From the NCBI GenBank assembly GCA_020636045.1, contig JACJYP010000006.1, positions 303,956 through 367,955 on the forward strand: a stretch of DNA of 64,000 nt. The letters are read 5' to 3'. Made by a program: the position numbers and the translations under genes. This document shows, one piece after another, positions 51,934 to 60,833 of this stretch. Source of the DNA: Lewinellaceae bacterium. GTDB taxonomy: Bacteria; Bacteroidota; Bacteroidia; Chitinophagales; Saprospiraceae. The first letter of the stretch is position 1. Every line of letters begins with the position of its first letter. The notes under the pieces were generated by a model, which was given only the letters and a program-made list of their open reading frames with translations, made no database searches and was not told the DNA's origin.

Positions 51934-53703
51934 TCAATCTGATTCGTCATAACTTGTTCCAATTGCCTGGAAATCTTTTGTTTCGTCTATTAGTTCCATT
52001 ATAGAATCAAGTTCATTGACCAGCATTGTGATTAAACCTTTACTTGAGTCTTCTCTGCAAATCAAAGTAACTATTGCATGAAGAATCTGAACTTCTCTAT
52101 TTGTCGTTTTATTCAAATTCCAATTCTCAATTTTATTTATTATCCTACTTAAAAAATAATTCTTTTTTAATGCGTCAATTGCCGATTTTCCGATACTCAA
52201 CTGTTGCCCTTCGTCATGTTTTCTCAGGAGCATTTTGGCGCCGAAATTATAAGCTCGCAGTACTTTTTCAACGACTTCGGGGCCGCTTAAATTTGTATAT
52301 GGTACTATCACCCTTGAGTGCAATGGGACATATCCCTTGTCTTCATTCACTGCAAAGACCAGTAATCCGGGAATTCTTGTAACTGGATAATCGTTTCCTC
52401 CTCCTACAATTACTTCATCGCCTAGATAAATTGTATGCGCGCCATCACCTTCTTTTAATCTCTTTGATCCCTGAATATTTAATTTATCAATAAGGAATTC
52501 CAATGCATAGGCTTTATCAAGTTTATCCAGGGTGATATCGATACTGGTTCTGCCTCCGGGCTTAACATCATAGTTGCTAAACCCTTGATCATGAAGTCTT
52601 TTTCTTATCTCCTCCACTATTTTTGTTCTAAAGTCATTTTTATGATTTACGTGAGTTCCTTTTTTCGCGCTATGATAACTTAAGACAGGTTTTAATGTAA
52701 TTTGAATTATACTTTTTTCACCTGAGAATGATTCGACCGAACGCAAATCTATTTCTGGTTTATAGTTCTCGATATTATCAATATGATATTTGTTGGGCTC
52801 ATATGTGGCACTTTGTTGTGAATCTTTACTGATTAATTCATTAATTTGCTTTTTTACATCATTCAAGATTTCCAGCAAATGGTTTATATCTCTTTCAGGT
52901 ATCTTAGTTCGATTAATATATTCAATATGAATTGCTTCGCGAATAAAAAACACTTTTCTGTCTTTCTTAAATGTCAACCTATTATATAATTCTTCAGCAG
53001 TCAAAACGCCTTCTCCAACTGCTGTTCTTAAAATCTCTGAAGTGAAATAAACGTAAGTGCCTCCTGAGTTGCAAAAAAAATGAAATCTTGTTAAGATCTT
53101 AATATCTGCTCCGGCTTCATGGATTGCATAAACGAGCCACTTAAAAAATCTTGTACAGAGTTCATGCATGCTATTCCCTGTAATTAATGCTATATTAGTA
53201 TGTAGTTGGGCTGCTTGTATTAATAATGGCGCAATCTCTTTTTTAAATTTTTTCTCTTCGATGCCTTTATCCTGGCTCAATATTGTCTTATCAATATCAG
53301 CAGCAATGAGGCAATTTTCGGTTGTTTGTCTATAAGCCTCTAAGGAAAACTTGTATACTTCAACTGGAAGGCTTTCTTCTTCAACAGTGCCACTTAGTTC
53401 AGCATCATCTTGATTGGTGATATTGAATATGTCTTTATAAATTATGTCAATTGAAGAAAGTAATGATAATAGGTTTCGATTTCTATAACGTTCAAGTTGT
53501 TCGAAATCATATTTTGTCAACTTGGAAGGGATGCTTTTAAGGTTGTCTGAAATAATAGTTAAATCATTTATTTGCGTATCGATTAAATCAGACTTGTCAT
53601 TATCAATTGCTAGAAAGCCGTCTAATTCAGTTAATAGAATTTCAACGACTTTTTCAGCATGCCCCTCGCCAATCAAGGTTTTTAATGCCTTCTTTTCTTT
53701 CAT
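51934..53703 (-). CDS. EAD11-like effector-associated domain fused to a phosphomannomutase-like HAD phosphatase
   Basis: 589 residues from the ATG at 53703 (MKEKKALKTLIGEGHAEKVV); another in-frame ATG at 53733 would add 10. Numbering below is from 53733. Residues ~11-100 look like the EAD11 domain of bacterial conflict systems: a short N-terminal helix pair, then long helices ending YDFEQLERYRNRNLLSLLSS. Residues ~141-470 are a HAD phosphatase: motif I ADIDKT (Asp146, Asp148), motif II LITGNS (~183-188), CNSGG (221-225), a PMM-like cap KPGGRTSIDITLDKLDKAY (391-409), and motif IV YLGDEVIVGGGNDYP (436-450). The cap and last motif closely parallel eukaryotic-type phosphomannomutase. Residues 470-599 are helical and unassigned. 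The gene is isolated, its neighbours are all on the other strand, and it is far more AT-rich than they are, pointing to horizontal acquisition. Function is inferred only. Confidence 0.72.
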   Translation of the reverse strand: MKEKKALKTLIGEGHAEKVVEILLTELDGFLAIDNDKSDLIDTQINDLTIISDNLKSIPSKLTKYDFEQLERYRNRNLLSLLSSIDIIYKDIFNITNQDDAELSGTVEEESLPVEVYKFSLEAYRQTTENCLIAADIDKTILSQDKGIEEKKFKKEIAPLLIQAAQLHTNIALITGNSMHELCTRFFKWLVYAIHEAGADIKILTRFHFFCNSGGTYVYFTSEILRTAVGEGVLTAEELYNRLTFKKDRKVFFIREAIHIEYINRTKIPERDINHLLEILNDVKKQINELISKDSQQSATYEPNKYHIDNIENYKPEIDLRSVESFSGEKSIIQITLKPVLSYHSAKKGTHVNHKNDFRTKIVEEIRKRLHDQGFSNYDVKPGGRTSIDITLDKLDKAYALEFLIDKLNIQGSKRLKEGDGAHTIYLGDEVIVGGGNDYPVTRIPGLLVFAVNEDKGYVPLHSRVIVPYTNLSGPEVVEKVLRAYNFGAKMLLRKHDEGQQLSIGKSAIDALKKNYFLSRIINKIENWNLNKTTNREVQILHAIVTLICREDSSKGLITMLVNELDSIMELIDETKDFQAIGTSYDESD

Positions 53704-54158
53704 AGTAATATTTTTATGTGTCCCAACTACCAAACTTCCCGATAAGACAAAAAAGTAAAGTGCTTTCAGCCTTTTTATCTGTAGTTTTCGGAAATATAGC
53801 AGATGGAGGAGTAATCAACCTGATCAATAAGTGCGTTTTATAGCTCTTACAAGTCAACTACATGATCGCTTGGAAAATGCTTTCCCAAATATATGTCAGT
53901 TCCATCAACCCTCGGGTCTCCACGAGACTTTTTGTTTCACGCCTGTCATATGATGTAACCGGGACTTGTAAAGCCCGTTACTGCCAACTGCCACTGCCGC
54001 CGACACGCCCTGCTGCACCGATTCCCCCGTTTCATACACCCCCGGATGCCCCTTCTTCACAAAAGCGCCAATCCAAGCCAATAAATACGCATTCCTTTTT
54101 CATTCCTGTCCGGCGTTTACGATAACTTTACCTGCGCTTAACCATCACATCGGACAAA
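53704..54158. other. gap between the divergent EAD-HAD and CotH genes
   Basis: About 450 bp with a base-composition change: AT-rich to about 53950, GC-rich after. It contains one copy of the dispersed ACTGCCAACTGCCACTGCC repeat (53980-53999) and a small CGGG-n-CCCG hairpin at about 53959-53977. The 87-codon frame at 53862-54125 has no coding character. No promoter of the Bacteroidota type is convincing. Confidence 0.5.
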
Positions 54159-57100
54159 ATGACCAGACTGCTACCCGCCCTGATCCTCTGCTTCTTTACG
54201 CATACCCTGACTGCACAAGTCCTGATCAACGAAGTCTCCGCCGCCAATATGAACGGTATCACCGATACCGACGGCGACCGGGAAGACTGGCTCGAGTTGT
54301 ACAACAGCGGCCCCGCGACCGTCAACCTCGGCGGCTGGTTCCTGAGCGACAACCCCAACAAACCGCAGAAATGGGTGATCCCGAACGGGCAATCCATCCC
54401 CGCAGGCGGCTACCGCCTCGTTTTTTGCTCGGGCAAGGACAAGATCGCGGGCGTCAGCATGCACACCAGTTTCAAGATCACACAAACCCAGGGCGAATCG
54501 GTGGTGCTGACCCAGCCGAACGGCACCACGGCCGATATCTACACCTTTACCATCCCGAACCAGCTCAACCACAGCTACGGGCGCGTACCGAACGGCGCCG
54601 CGACCTGGCGCATTTTCAGCACGCCGACGCCCGGCGGAAGCAATACCACGATCCCGTTTCAGGGGTATGCGCCGGACGTGCAGACAAGCCTGGACGCGGG
54701 TTTTTACCCCGGCGCCATACAGGTAAGCCTGAGCACCGACCCCGGCTACGATATTCGCTACACCACCAACGGCGCCGAGCCGGTGCCCGCGTCCGCGCTC
54801 TACACGGGGCCGGTCAATATCGCCGCGACCACCGTGCTCAAGGCGCGCGCGTTCAGCCTGACCGGGCAGGAACTGCCGGGCTTTGTGACGGCGAACACCT
54901 ATTTCATCAACGTCAGCCATACGATCCCGGTCGTTTCCATTTCGAGCGACAACCTGAACACCCTGATGAGCGGCTCGCAGATTCGCCCTTACGGCGCTTT
55001 CGAGTATTTTGAAAACAATGCGCTGATTGACGAAGGCTACGGCGAATTCAACAAACACGGCAACGACTCCTGGGCCTATCCCCAGCGCGGGATCGACTGG
55101 ATCACACGCGACCAGATGGGGTATACGGACGAGTTGAAACACAAGTTTTTCAAAGAGCGCACCCGCAAAAAGTTCCAGCGGCTCATCCTGAAGGCGGCTG
55201 CCAACGACAACTATCCCTCCTCCAACGGCGGCGCCCATATCCGCGATTCCTACGTCCACACGCTTGCCCTGAACGCGGGCATGGACCTGGATGTGCGGAC
55301 GCACCGGTCCGCCATTCTGTACGTCAACGGCCAGTACTGGGGCGTGTACGACATCCGGGAAAAGGTGGACGACTCCGACTTTACCGCTTACTACTACGAC
55401 CAGGACGAGCCGTACATCGACTACATAAAAACCTGGGGCGGCACCTGGAATGAGTACGGTTCTTCGACGGACTGGTACACGCTCAAAGCCTTTATCCTCG
55501 GCAACAACATGGCCAATCAGGCCAATTACGACTATGTGCAGCAACAGTTCGACCTGCTGAGCCTGATCGATTACGTCATCATCAACCAGCACAGCGTATG
55601 CAAGGACTGGCTGAACTGGAACACCTCGTGGTGGCGCGGCCGCGACCCCAACGGCGATGCTAAACGCTGGCGCTACACCCTCTGGGACATGGACGCCACC
55701 TTCGGGCATTACATCAACTACACCGGCATCCCGAACACCGGCCCCAACGCCGATCCCTGCGACGTGGAACTGATCCCCAACAACGGCGACCCGCAGAACC
55801 ACATCGATATTTTTATGGCGCTGTACAACAACCCCGATTTCAAGGCCATGTACATCAATCGCTACGCCGATCTGCTCAATACCTACCTCTCCTGCGACTA
55901 CATGAATGCGCTGCTGGATTCGATGATCAACGTCATCGCGCCCGAAATGCAGCAGCACTGCATGCGCTGGGGCGGTTCGACAGGCCAGTGGTTTCAGAAC
56001 GTCAACGCCATGCACGATTTCATCAATACGCGCTGCCAGATACTGGACCAGAGCATTGTCGGCTGCTACGATGTGACCGGGCCGTATGACCTGACGGTAA
56101 AAATATCTCCCGCTGCGTCGCCCAACCACGTGATGGTCAATACCATTACACCGCCCGTCTATCCCTTCGTCGGTGAATACTTCGGCGGCGTCAACATCGA
56201 TCTGGTGGCCAAGCCGGCGCCGGGATGGATATTCGATCACTGGGAAGTGAGTGGCAATACCTTCGGGCCCGACCAAACCTCGGATGCCATTTTGCTGGCT
56301 TTCCAGACTTCGGGTATGGTAACCGCCTTTTTCATACCGCTGGGTCCTTGCACGGAGCCGACGGGGCTCACCGTTTCCAATACGCCGACGGCCCTGGATG
56401 TAGACTGGGTCGCCCAGCAATTCGCGAGCGGTTACCTGATCCGGTATCGGGAAACGGGCACCACCCCCTGGACGTTCGTTACGACAGACCAGAACACCTG
56501 GAATTTCGATACCCTGCCCGGTTGCAGCAATTACGAAGCACAGATACAGTCCGTTTGTCCGCTGGACAGCAGCGACTTTGTCGATTTTACATTTGATACA
56601 CCCGACTTGTTGCTGGGATTCGACGTGCCCGACGCCGTAATCTGCAATTCGGACCTGGCGGTGCTCGACGCTACTTTCCCCGGCGCCGCGTACCAGTGGG
56701 ACAACGGCAGCAGCGCCCCGACGCGCAATATAAATGCTCCCGGAAAATACTGGGTGACCGCCGAATTGAACGGCTGCAGCCTCACAGATACGATCCAGGT
56801 TTCGCAGATCAACGCCACTACTTCGATCCAGCCCCTGCTGTGTCCGGGTGAAACATATCTCGTGGGCAGCGAGACATTCGACGCGCAAAACCCCAGCGGA
56901 CAGGTGAACCTGGGCGGTATCGCTGCCAGCGGCTGCGACAGTATCGTGAATGTAAGCCTGCAATACCTGAATACGAGCCAGACCCAGTTGAACGTCACCA
57001 GTTGCGACCCCGCATCCGTCGGGGTGGATACCGTGGTGCTGACCAACGCGGTGGGCTGCGACAGCGTAGTGATCACCACGACCGTGCTGGCGCCGTTCAG

Positions 57101-59003
57101 CCAGACCACTTTTACGGCCAGTTCCTGCAATCCTGCGGAGATAGGTGTGGATACCGTGATCCTGATCAGCCAGTTCGGCTGCGACAGTCTGGTGATCACC
57201 ACCACTAATTTCGACCCCTCCATGATACCGGTCACGTCCTTTTTTACGACAAATTGCGATCCGGCCTCCGTCGGAGTAGATACCCTGATACTTGCCAGCG
57301 CGGCGGGTTGCGACAGCCTGATCATAACGACGACCACGCTGGCGCCGTATAGCGAAACGTTCCTGATGGCGAGTTCCTGCAACCCCGCTCAGGCAGGCAC
57401 GGACACCGTGATACTGGTCAACCAGTACGGCTGTGATAGTCTGGTAATCACCAGTACGGCCTTCGATCCTTCAGCGATCCCCGTCACCAGCCTTTTTGCG
57501 ATGAATTGCGATCCCGCATCCGTGGGCGTGGATACCGTGGTGCTGAACAGCGCGGCGGGCTGCGATAGTCTGGTGATCACGACGACTACACTGGCGCCGT
57601 ATAGCGAGACTTTGTTATCGGCCACCTCCTGCAATCCCGCGATGGTAGGCGTTGATACCGTGATTTTGTCCAACCAGTACGGCTGCGATAGTCTGGTGAT
57701 CACCACCACCTATTTCGACCTGGTGGGTATTTCCGTGACCACCCTTTTTGCAACAAATTGCGATCCCGCATCCGTGGGTGTGGATACCGTGCTGCTGACC
57801 AATGTAGCGGGTTGCGACAGCCTGGTCATTACCACGACTACGCTGGCGCCGTTCAGTCAGAGTTTTTTGGCGGCAGTCTCCTGCAATCCCGCGCTGGCAG
57901 GTGTGGACACTGTGGTGCTCGTCAACCAGTACGGCTGCGACAGTCTGGTGATCACCACCACTTCTTTCGATCCTTCGATCATCCCCGTTACGTCTTTATT
58001 TGCGACGAACTGCGACCCCGCATCCGTGGGTGTGGATACCGTGATCATGAACAGCGCGGCGGGCTGCGACAGCGTGGTGATTACCACAACCACCCTTGTA
58101 CCTTCCAGCGAGACATTCCTGACGGCCACATCCTGCGACTTTGCCCAGGCAGGCGTAGATACCGTGGTATTATCCAACCAGTACGGTTGCGACAGCCTGG
58201 TTATCACGACCGTGGACTATACCGGCCTCGATTTTGCGGCCTCGGTGCAGGATGTATTTTGCTTCGGCGGGAAAGACGGGGCCATTCGCCTCGACACGGC
58301 GCTGACGCCCTGGCTGCCTGTGGAATTTGTGCTGGAAAACCGCCCCGCCCAGGCGTACACGGGGGCGCCGCTTGTCTGGAATGACCTGGCTGCCGGCGTT
58401 TATTCACTCGTCGCTACCAACTCGGAAGGCTGCACACTGGTGCAGGACATCGATGTCGGCCCGGGCAATGTGTTGCACCTGGACTTCACGCAACAGCCCC
58501 TGGAACTGCATCTGGGCGACAGCGCCTGGGTGAATCCGGTGGCGGATTTCCAGATCGCCCTGGCCGAATGGTCGCCCCGCGACGGTGTGCGCTGCCCCGA
58601 CTGTGCAGCCACCTATCTCGCCCCCCTGAACACGAACCTCTACACGCTGACCGCATCCGACGCGAACGGCTGCCAGACCAGCGCCACGCTCCGGGTACTC
58701 GTGGATCAGGGCGTGCGCATATACCTGGGCAACGCGATCCGGCCGGGCAGCGGCGGCGCGAATGCCGATCTTGCGATCTCTGCGGGCCCGGAAGTGCTGC
58801 GCATCCTTACGCTGCAACTATACGACCGCTGGGGCAACAAGATCTTCGAGCAAAAAGACCTGGCACCCAACATGCCCAGCACCTGGGACGGCAAATTCAA
58901 CGGGAAACTAGTCGGTCCCGGCGTGCTGATCTGGGTATGCGAACTGGAAACGGTAGACGGGCGCGTGCTGACAGAAAGCGGGGATATTACGGTGCTGCGG
59001 TAG
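54159..59003 (+). CDS. giant CotH-like/LTD secreted protein with tandem repeats and T9SS type B tail
   Basis: 1614 residues. A signal peptide (MTRLLPALILCFFTHTLTAQ) precedes a lamin-tail domain (~20-140: LINEVSAANMNGITDTDGDR), a chitobiase/FN3-like segment (~165-250) and a CotH kinase-type domain (~260-620), with FQRLILKAAANDNY, DLDVRTHRSAILYVNGQYWG and LWDMDATFGH resembling the conserved CotH Asp-rich regions. A fibronectin-like stretch follows, then ten 42-residue half-repeats with CDPASVGVDT and CNPAxxGVDT cores (DNA 56985-58220). The C-terminus (LYDRWGNKIFEQK, then STWDGKFNGKLVGPG) is a type B T9SS domain. CotH proteins phosphorylate surface proteins in Bacillus spores; the bacteroidal ones are unproven. 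Confidence 0.85.
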   Translation: MTRLLPALILCFFTHTLTAQVLINEVSAANMNGITDTDGDREDWLELYNSGPATVNLGGWFLSDNPNKPQKWVIPNGQSIPAGGYRLVFCSGKDKIAGVSMHTSFKITQTQGESVVLTQPNGTTADIYTFTIPNQLNHSYGRVPNGAATWRIFSTPTPGGSNTTIPFQGYAPDVQTSLDAGFYPGAIQVSLSTDPGYDIRYTTNGAEPVPASALYTGPVNIAATTVLKARAFSLTGQELPGFVTANTYFINVSHTIPVVSISSDNLNTLMSGSQIRPYGAFEYFENNALIDEGYGEFNKHGNDSWAYPQRGIDWITRDQMGYTDELKHKFFKERTRKKFQRLILKAAANDNYPSSNGGAHIRDSYVHTLALNAGMDLDVRTHRSAILYVNGQYWGVYDIREKVDDSDFTAYYYDQDEPYIDYIKTWGGTWNEYGSSTDWYTLKAFILGNNMANQANYDYVQQQFDLLSLIDYVIINQHSVCKDWLNWNTSWWRGRDPNGDAKRWRYTLWDMDATFGHYINYTGIPNTGPNADPCDVELIPNNGDPQNHIDIFMALYNNPDFKAMYINRYADLLNTYLSCDYMNALLDSMINVIAPEMQQHCMRWGGSTGQWFQNVNAMHDFINTRCQILDQSIVGCYDVTGPYDLTVKISPAASPNHVMVNTITPPVYPFVGEYFGGVNIDLVAKPAPGWIFDHWEVSGNTFGPDQTSDAILLAFQTSGMVTAFFIPLGPCTEPTGLTVSNTPTALDVDWVAQQFASGYLIRYRETGTTPWTFVTTDQNTWNFDTLPGCSNYEAQIQSVCPLDSSDFVDFTFDTPDLLLGFDVPDAVICNSDLAVLDATFPGAAYQWDNGSSAPTRNINAPGKYWVTAELNGCSLTDTIQVSQINATTSIQPLLCPGETYLVGSETFDAQNPSGQVNLGGIAASGCDSIVNVSLQYLNTSQTQLNVTSCDPASVGVDTVVLTNAVGCDSVVITTTVLAPFSQTTFTASSCNPAEIGVDTVILISQFGCDSLVITTTNFDPSMIPVTSFFTTNCDPASVGVDTLILASAAGCDSLIITTTTLAPYSETFLMASSCNPAQAGTDTVILVNQYGCDSLVITSTAFDPSAIPVTSLFAMNCDPASVGVDTVVLNSAAGCDSLVITTTTLAPYSETLLSATSCNPAMVGVDTVILSNQYGCDSLVITTTYFDLVGISVTTLFATNCDPASVGVDTVLLTNVAGCDSLVITTTTLAPFSQSFLAAVSCNPALAGVDTVVLVNQYGCDSLVITTTSFDPSIIPVTSLFATNCDPASVGVDTVIMNSAAGCDSVVITTTTLVPSSETFLTATSCDFAQAGVDTVVLSNQYGCDSLVITTVDYTGLDFAASVQDVFCFGGKDGAIRLDTALTPWLPVEFVLENRPAQAYTGAPLVWNDLAAGVYSLVATNSEGCTLVQDIDVGPGNVLHLDFTQQPLELHLGDSAWVNPVADFQIALAEWSPRDGVRCPDCAATYLAPLNTNLYTLTASDANGCQTSATLRVLVDQGVRIYLGNAIRPGSGGANADLAISAGPEVLRILTLQLYDRWGNKIFEQKDLAPNMPSTWDGKFNGKLVGPGVLIWVCELETVDGRVLTESGDITVLR
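56985..58220 (+). repeat. five tandem 252-bp (ten 126-bp) coding repeats
   Basis: Inside the CotH protein gene, the 42-codon unit occurs ten times in an alternating A/B pattern. Type A units carry CDPASVGVDT and lie at about 57004, 57255, 57507, 57759 and 58010. Type B units carry SCNPA. All share GCDSLVITTT. Spacing is 252 bp between like units, so duplication acted on an A-B pair. Confidence 0.85.
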
Positions 59004-59058
59004 CGGCGGTTAAGTCGTGCAGCGCCAGTCTCAAGTGCTTGTTTTTCAAAATGTTGTG

Positions 59059-59410
59059 CAGCAACATTTCGTTCCCCTTTTGAAGGCAGGGTCGATTGGT
59101 TCTGCGAGAGACCCGTTCAACCTAACATCGCCCCGTAGGGGCCGGCGGTTTATAGCAAAAACGTTTTGGATGGATTTCCGCTCCGTAGGAGCCGGCCATG
59201 TTCGGGCGTAAAGGCCGGCTCCTACGGAGCGGAATAATATGAGAGTCATAAATCCTGCTACAAACCGTCGGCTCCTACGGAGCGTCTACCTTTCAGTCAA
59301 TTTGTTTCAAAAAAACAGCGGCTGCCAACTGCCACTGCCAACTTGATGTTCAAAATGCCAAACCGTAGAACCAATCGACCCTGCCTTCAAAGGGGGAGGT
59401 TGCGCTGCTG
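59059..59410. repeat. composite repeat: ~25-50 bp inverted ends around a REP block
   Basis: The ends TTTGAAGGCAGGGTCGATTG (from 59079) and CAATCGACCCTGCCTTCAAA (to 59391) are exact inverted repeats within a longer imperfect match (59059-59105 and 59364-59408). Between them are REP units CGCCCCGTAGGGGCCGGCGG (59129), CGCTCCGTAGGAGCCGGCC (59179-59197), GGCCGGCTCCTACGGAGCGG (59213-59232) and GTCGGCTCCTACGGAGCG (to 59284), plus an ACTGCC-type repeat at 59322-59344. Confidence 0.7.
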
Positions 59411-59470
59411 CGTGACTTGAGGCTTGATCTCCGATTCCCGCCAGCTCCCTGTAAAAGAAAATACGGACCT

Positions 59471-59709
59471 CGACGGCTTGACAAGGAACCTTGATATCTT
59501 GACCAGGAACCTCGACGGCTTGACAAGGAACCCTGACGGCTTGACAAAGAACCTTGACGGCCTGGCAAGGAACCCTGACGGCTTGACAAGGAACCCTGAC
59601 GGCTTGACAAAGAACCTCGACGGCCTGGCAAGAAACCTTGACGGCTTGACAAGGAACCTCGACGGCCTGGCAAGGAACCCTGACGGCTTGACAAGAAACC
59701 CTGACGGCT
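59471..59709 (+). repeat. 21-bp minisatellite encoding a heptapeptide (LDGLTRN) repeat
   Basis: Eleven full copies plus a partial copy of a 21-bp unit (GACGGCTTGACAAGGAACC core with C/T or A/G changes) keep a single reading frame. On the plus strand, the 95-codon frame 59424-59711 reads (L/P)DGL(T/A)(R/K)N repeats and ends in a TAA directly after the array. The minus strand is also open. There is no signal peptide or conserved flank, so a true protein is possible but unproven. Substitutions are mostly between two or three alternatives per position. Confidence 0.8.
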
Positions 59710-59904
59710 AAAACACAAACAGAGAAATCGATCTCAAATGCGCATTGTTTGAAATTCCGCAGCGTTTGATCGGAAGTTTGTAATCTGTTGTGCTGTATTT
59801 ATCGGCGGACGTCGATAAAAGGAGTGCAACCGGATTATAGACCCTGAAAGTACGCCCGGAAACGGTAATATAGCGTCCAAAACTTTGGCACTTCACGTTA
59901 TAAA

Positions 59905-60384
59905 ATGAAAACAAAAACACTGTTGTTGCTACCGGCGGTCGCCGCCGTCCTGTCGTGCACGGCTACAAAAGACATTGTTAAACAGGAACTTTACGTGCCA
60001 CAGTCGAAGGCGCTTTACGATCAGATCGTGCGGATGGACAGCATCTGGGAAAATGCGTACGACCATTGCAGGATGGACGTGATGGACGCCGTCATTTCCG
60101 CCGACCTGGAATTTTACCACGATCAGACGGGCCTGACCACCTCGAAAGAGGCCGTGATGACGGCATTTAAAAACAATGTATGCGGCAAGGTCACGCGGGA
60201 ACTCCTGCCGGGAAGTATAGAAGTGTACCCGATCGAACATTTCGGGGCCGTGGAAATGGGCCGGCACCGCTTTTTCAACAACCAGGAAGCGCCGGGGGCC
60301 GAACACCATTACTCCAGGTTTATTCACATCTGGAAAAATGACAACGGCAACTGGCAGATCACCCGGGTGATCAGTTTGCATTGA
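59905..60384 (+). CDS. DUF4440-like lipoprotein
   Basis: 159 residues with a lipoprotein signal (MKTKTLLLLPAVAAVLSC, lipid-Cys at 18). An NTF2-like fold of the DUF4440 kind is suggested by QIVRMDSIWENAYDHCRMDV, EFYHDQTGLTTSKEA, EHHYSRFIHIWKNDNGNWQI and the terminal TRVISLH, which are the usual family landmarks. The function of the family is unknown, with many members being periplasmic. It begins a run of four small same-strand genes (to 61875). Confidence 0.8.
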   Translation: MKTKTLLLLPAVAAVLSCTATKDIVKQELYVPQSKALYDQIVRMDSIWENAYDHCRMDVMDAVISADLEFYHDQTGLTTSKEAVMTAFKNNVCGKVTRELLPGSIEVYPIEHFGAVEMGRHRFFNNQEAPGAEHHYSRFIHIWKNDNGNWQITRVISLH

Positions 60385-60421
60385 ATGTCGGACGGCAATA
60401 ACCGTCCGTACAACCTGAAAA

Positions 60422-60802
60422 ATGACAGAACAAGATCCGCCACAAAACACATCGTTCAACGAAGACTTCTGCGCTCATCTGGAGCACCGATTGGGGAGCG
60501 CGCTAAAAAATTCGGGCCGACCTGAATTATCGGGTTTCTGGTGCGACGGGGTTTCCCATGACGCCGTTCCGGACAGCCGGTTGAGCAAAAAACATGTCGG
60601 CGACACCAGGCAGATCGCAACCCGGGCATGGATCGGCAAAGACGGACAAGACGTGTATGAAATGACCATCCGGCTCGGAAAACAGGCCTTGAGCAGATAC
60701 GCCAAAGGAACAGCAATGATCGACTGTATTCCGGATGCCGGTTCGATGGACTGGATTGATATTGACACAAAAAGGAAGGAAATAGAGATACGGTTAACAT
60801 AA
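60422..60802 (+). CDS. small soluble protein of unknown function
   Basis: 126 residues beginning MTEQDPPQNTSFNEDFCAHL and ending DIDTKRKEIEIRL. No known motif is recognised; the protein is cytoplasmic, with a central segment DTRQIATRAWIGKDGQDVYE and a C-terminal beta-like tail. It lies 37 bp after the DUF4440 gene and 31 bp before the LysE-type gene, consistent with one operon. The neighbours do not suggest a role. Confidence 0.65.
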   Translation: MTEQDPPQNTSFNEDFCAHLEHRLGSALKNSGRPELSGFWCDGVSHDAVPDSRLSKKHVGDTRQIATRAWIGKDGQDVYEMTIRLGKQALSRYAKGTAMIDCIPDAGSMDWIDIDTKRKEIEIRLT

Positions 60803-60833
60803 CGTAGCCAGTAGCCAGAAATAAACCACCACC

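Noticed and set aside
51774..52004. 76-codon plus-strand frame across the EAD-HAD 3' end
   Set aside because: It overlaps the strong minus-strand gene and lacks coding character.
53862..54125. 87-codon plus-strand frame in the gap upstream of the CotH gene
   Set aside because: Proline-rich translation comes from a dispersed repeat; composition does not look coding.
54171..56963. 930-codon minus-strand frame opposite the CotH gene
   Set aside because: A shadow caused by high GC and biased third positions; it has no signal or motif, and the plus strand has clear domains.
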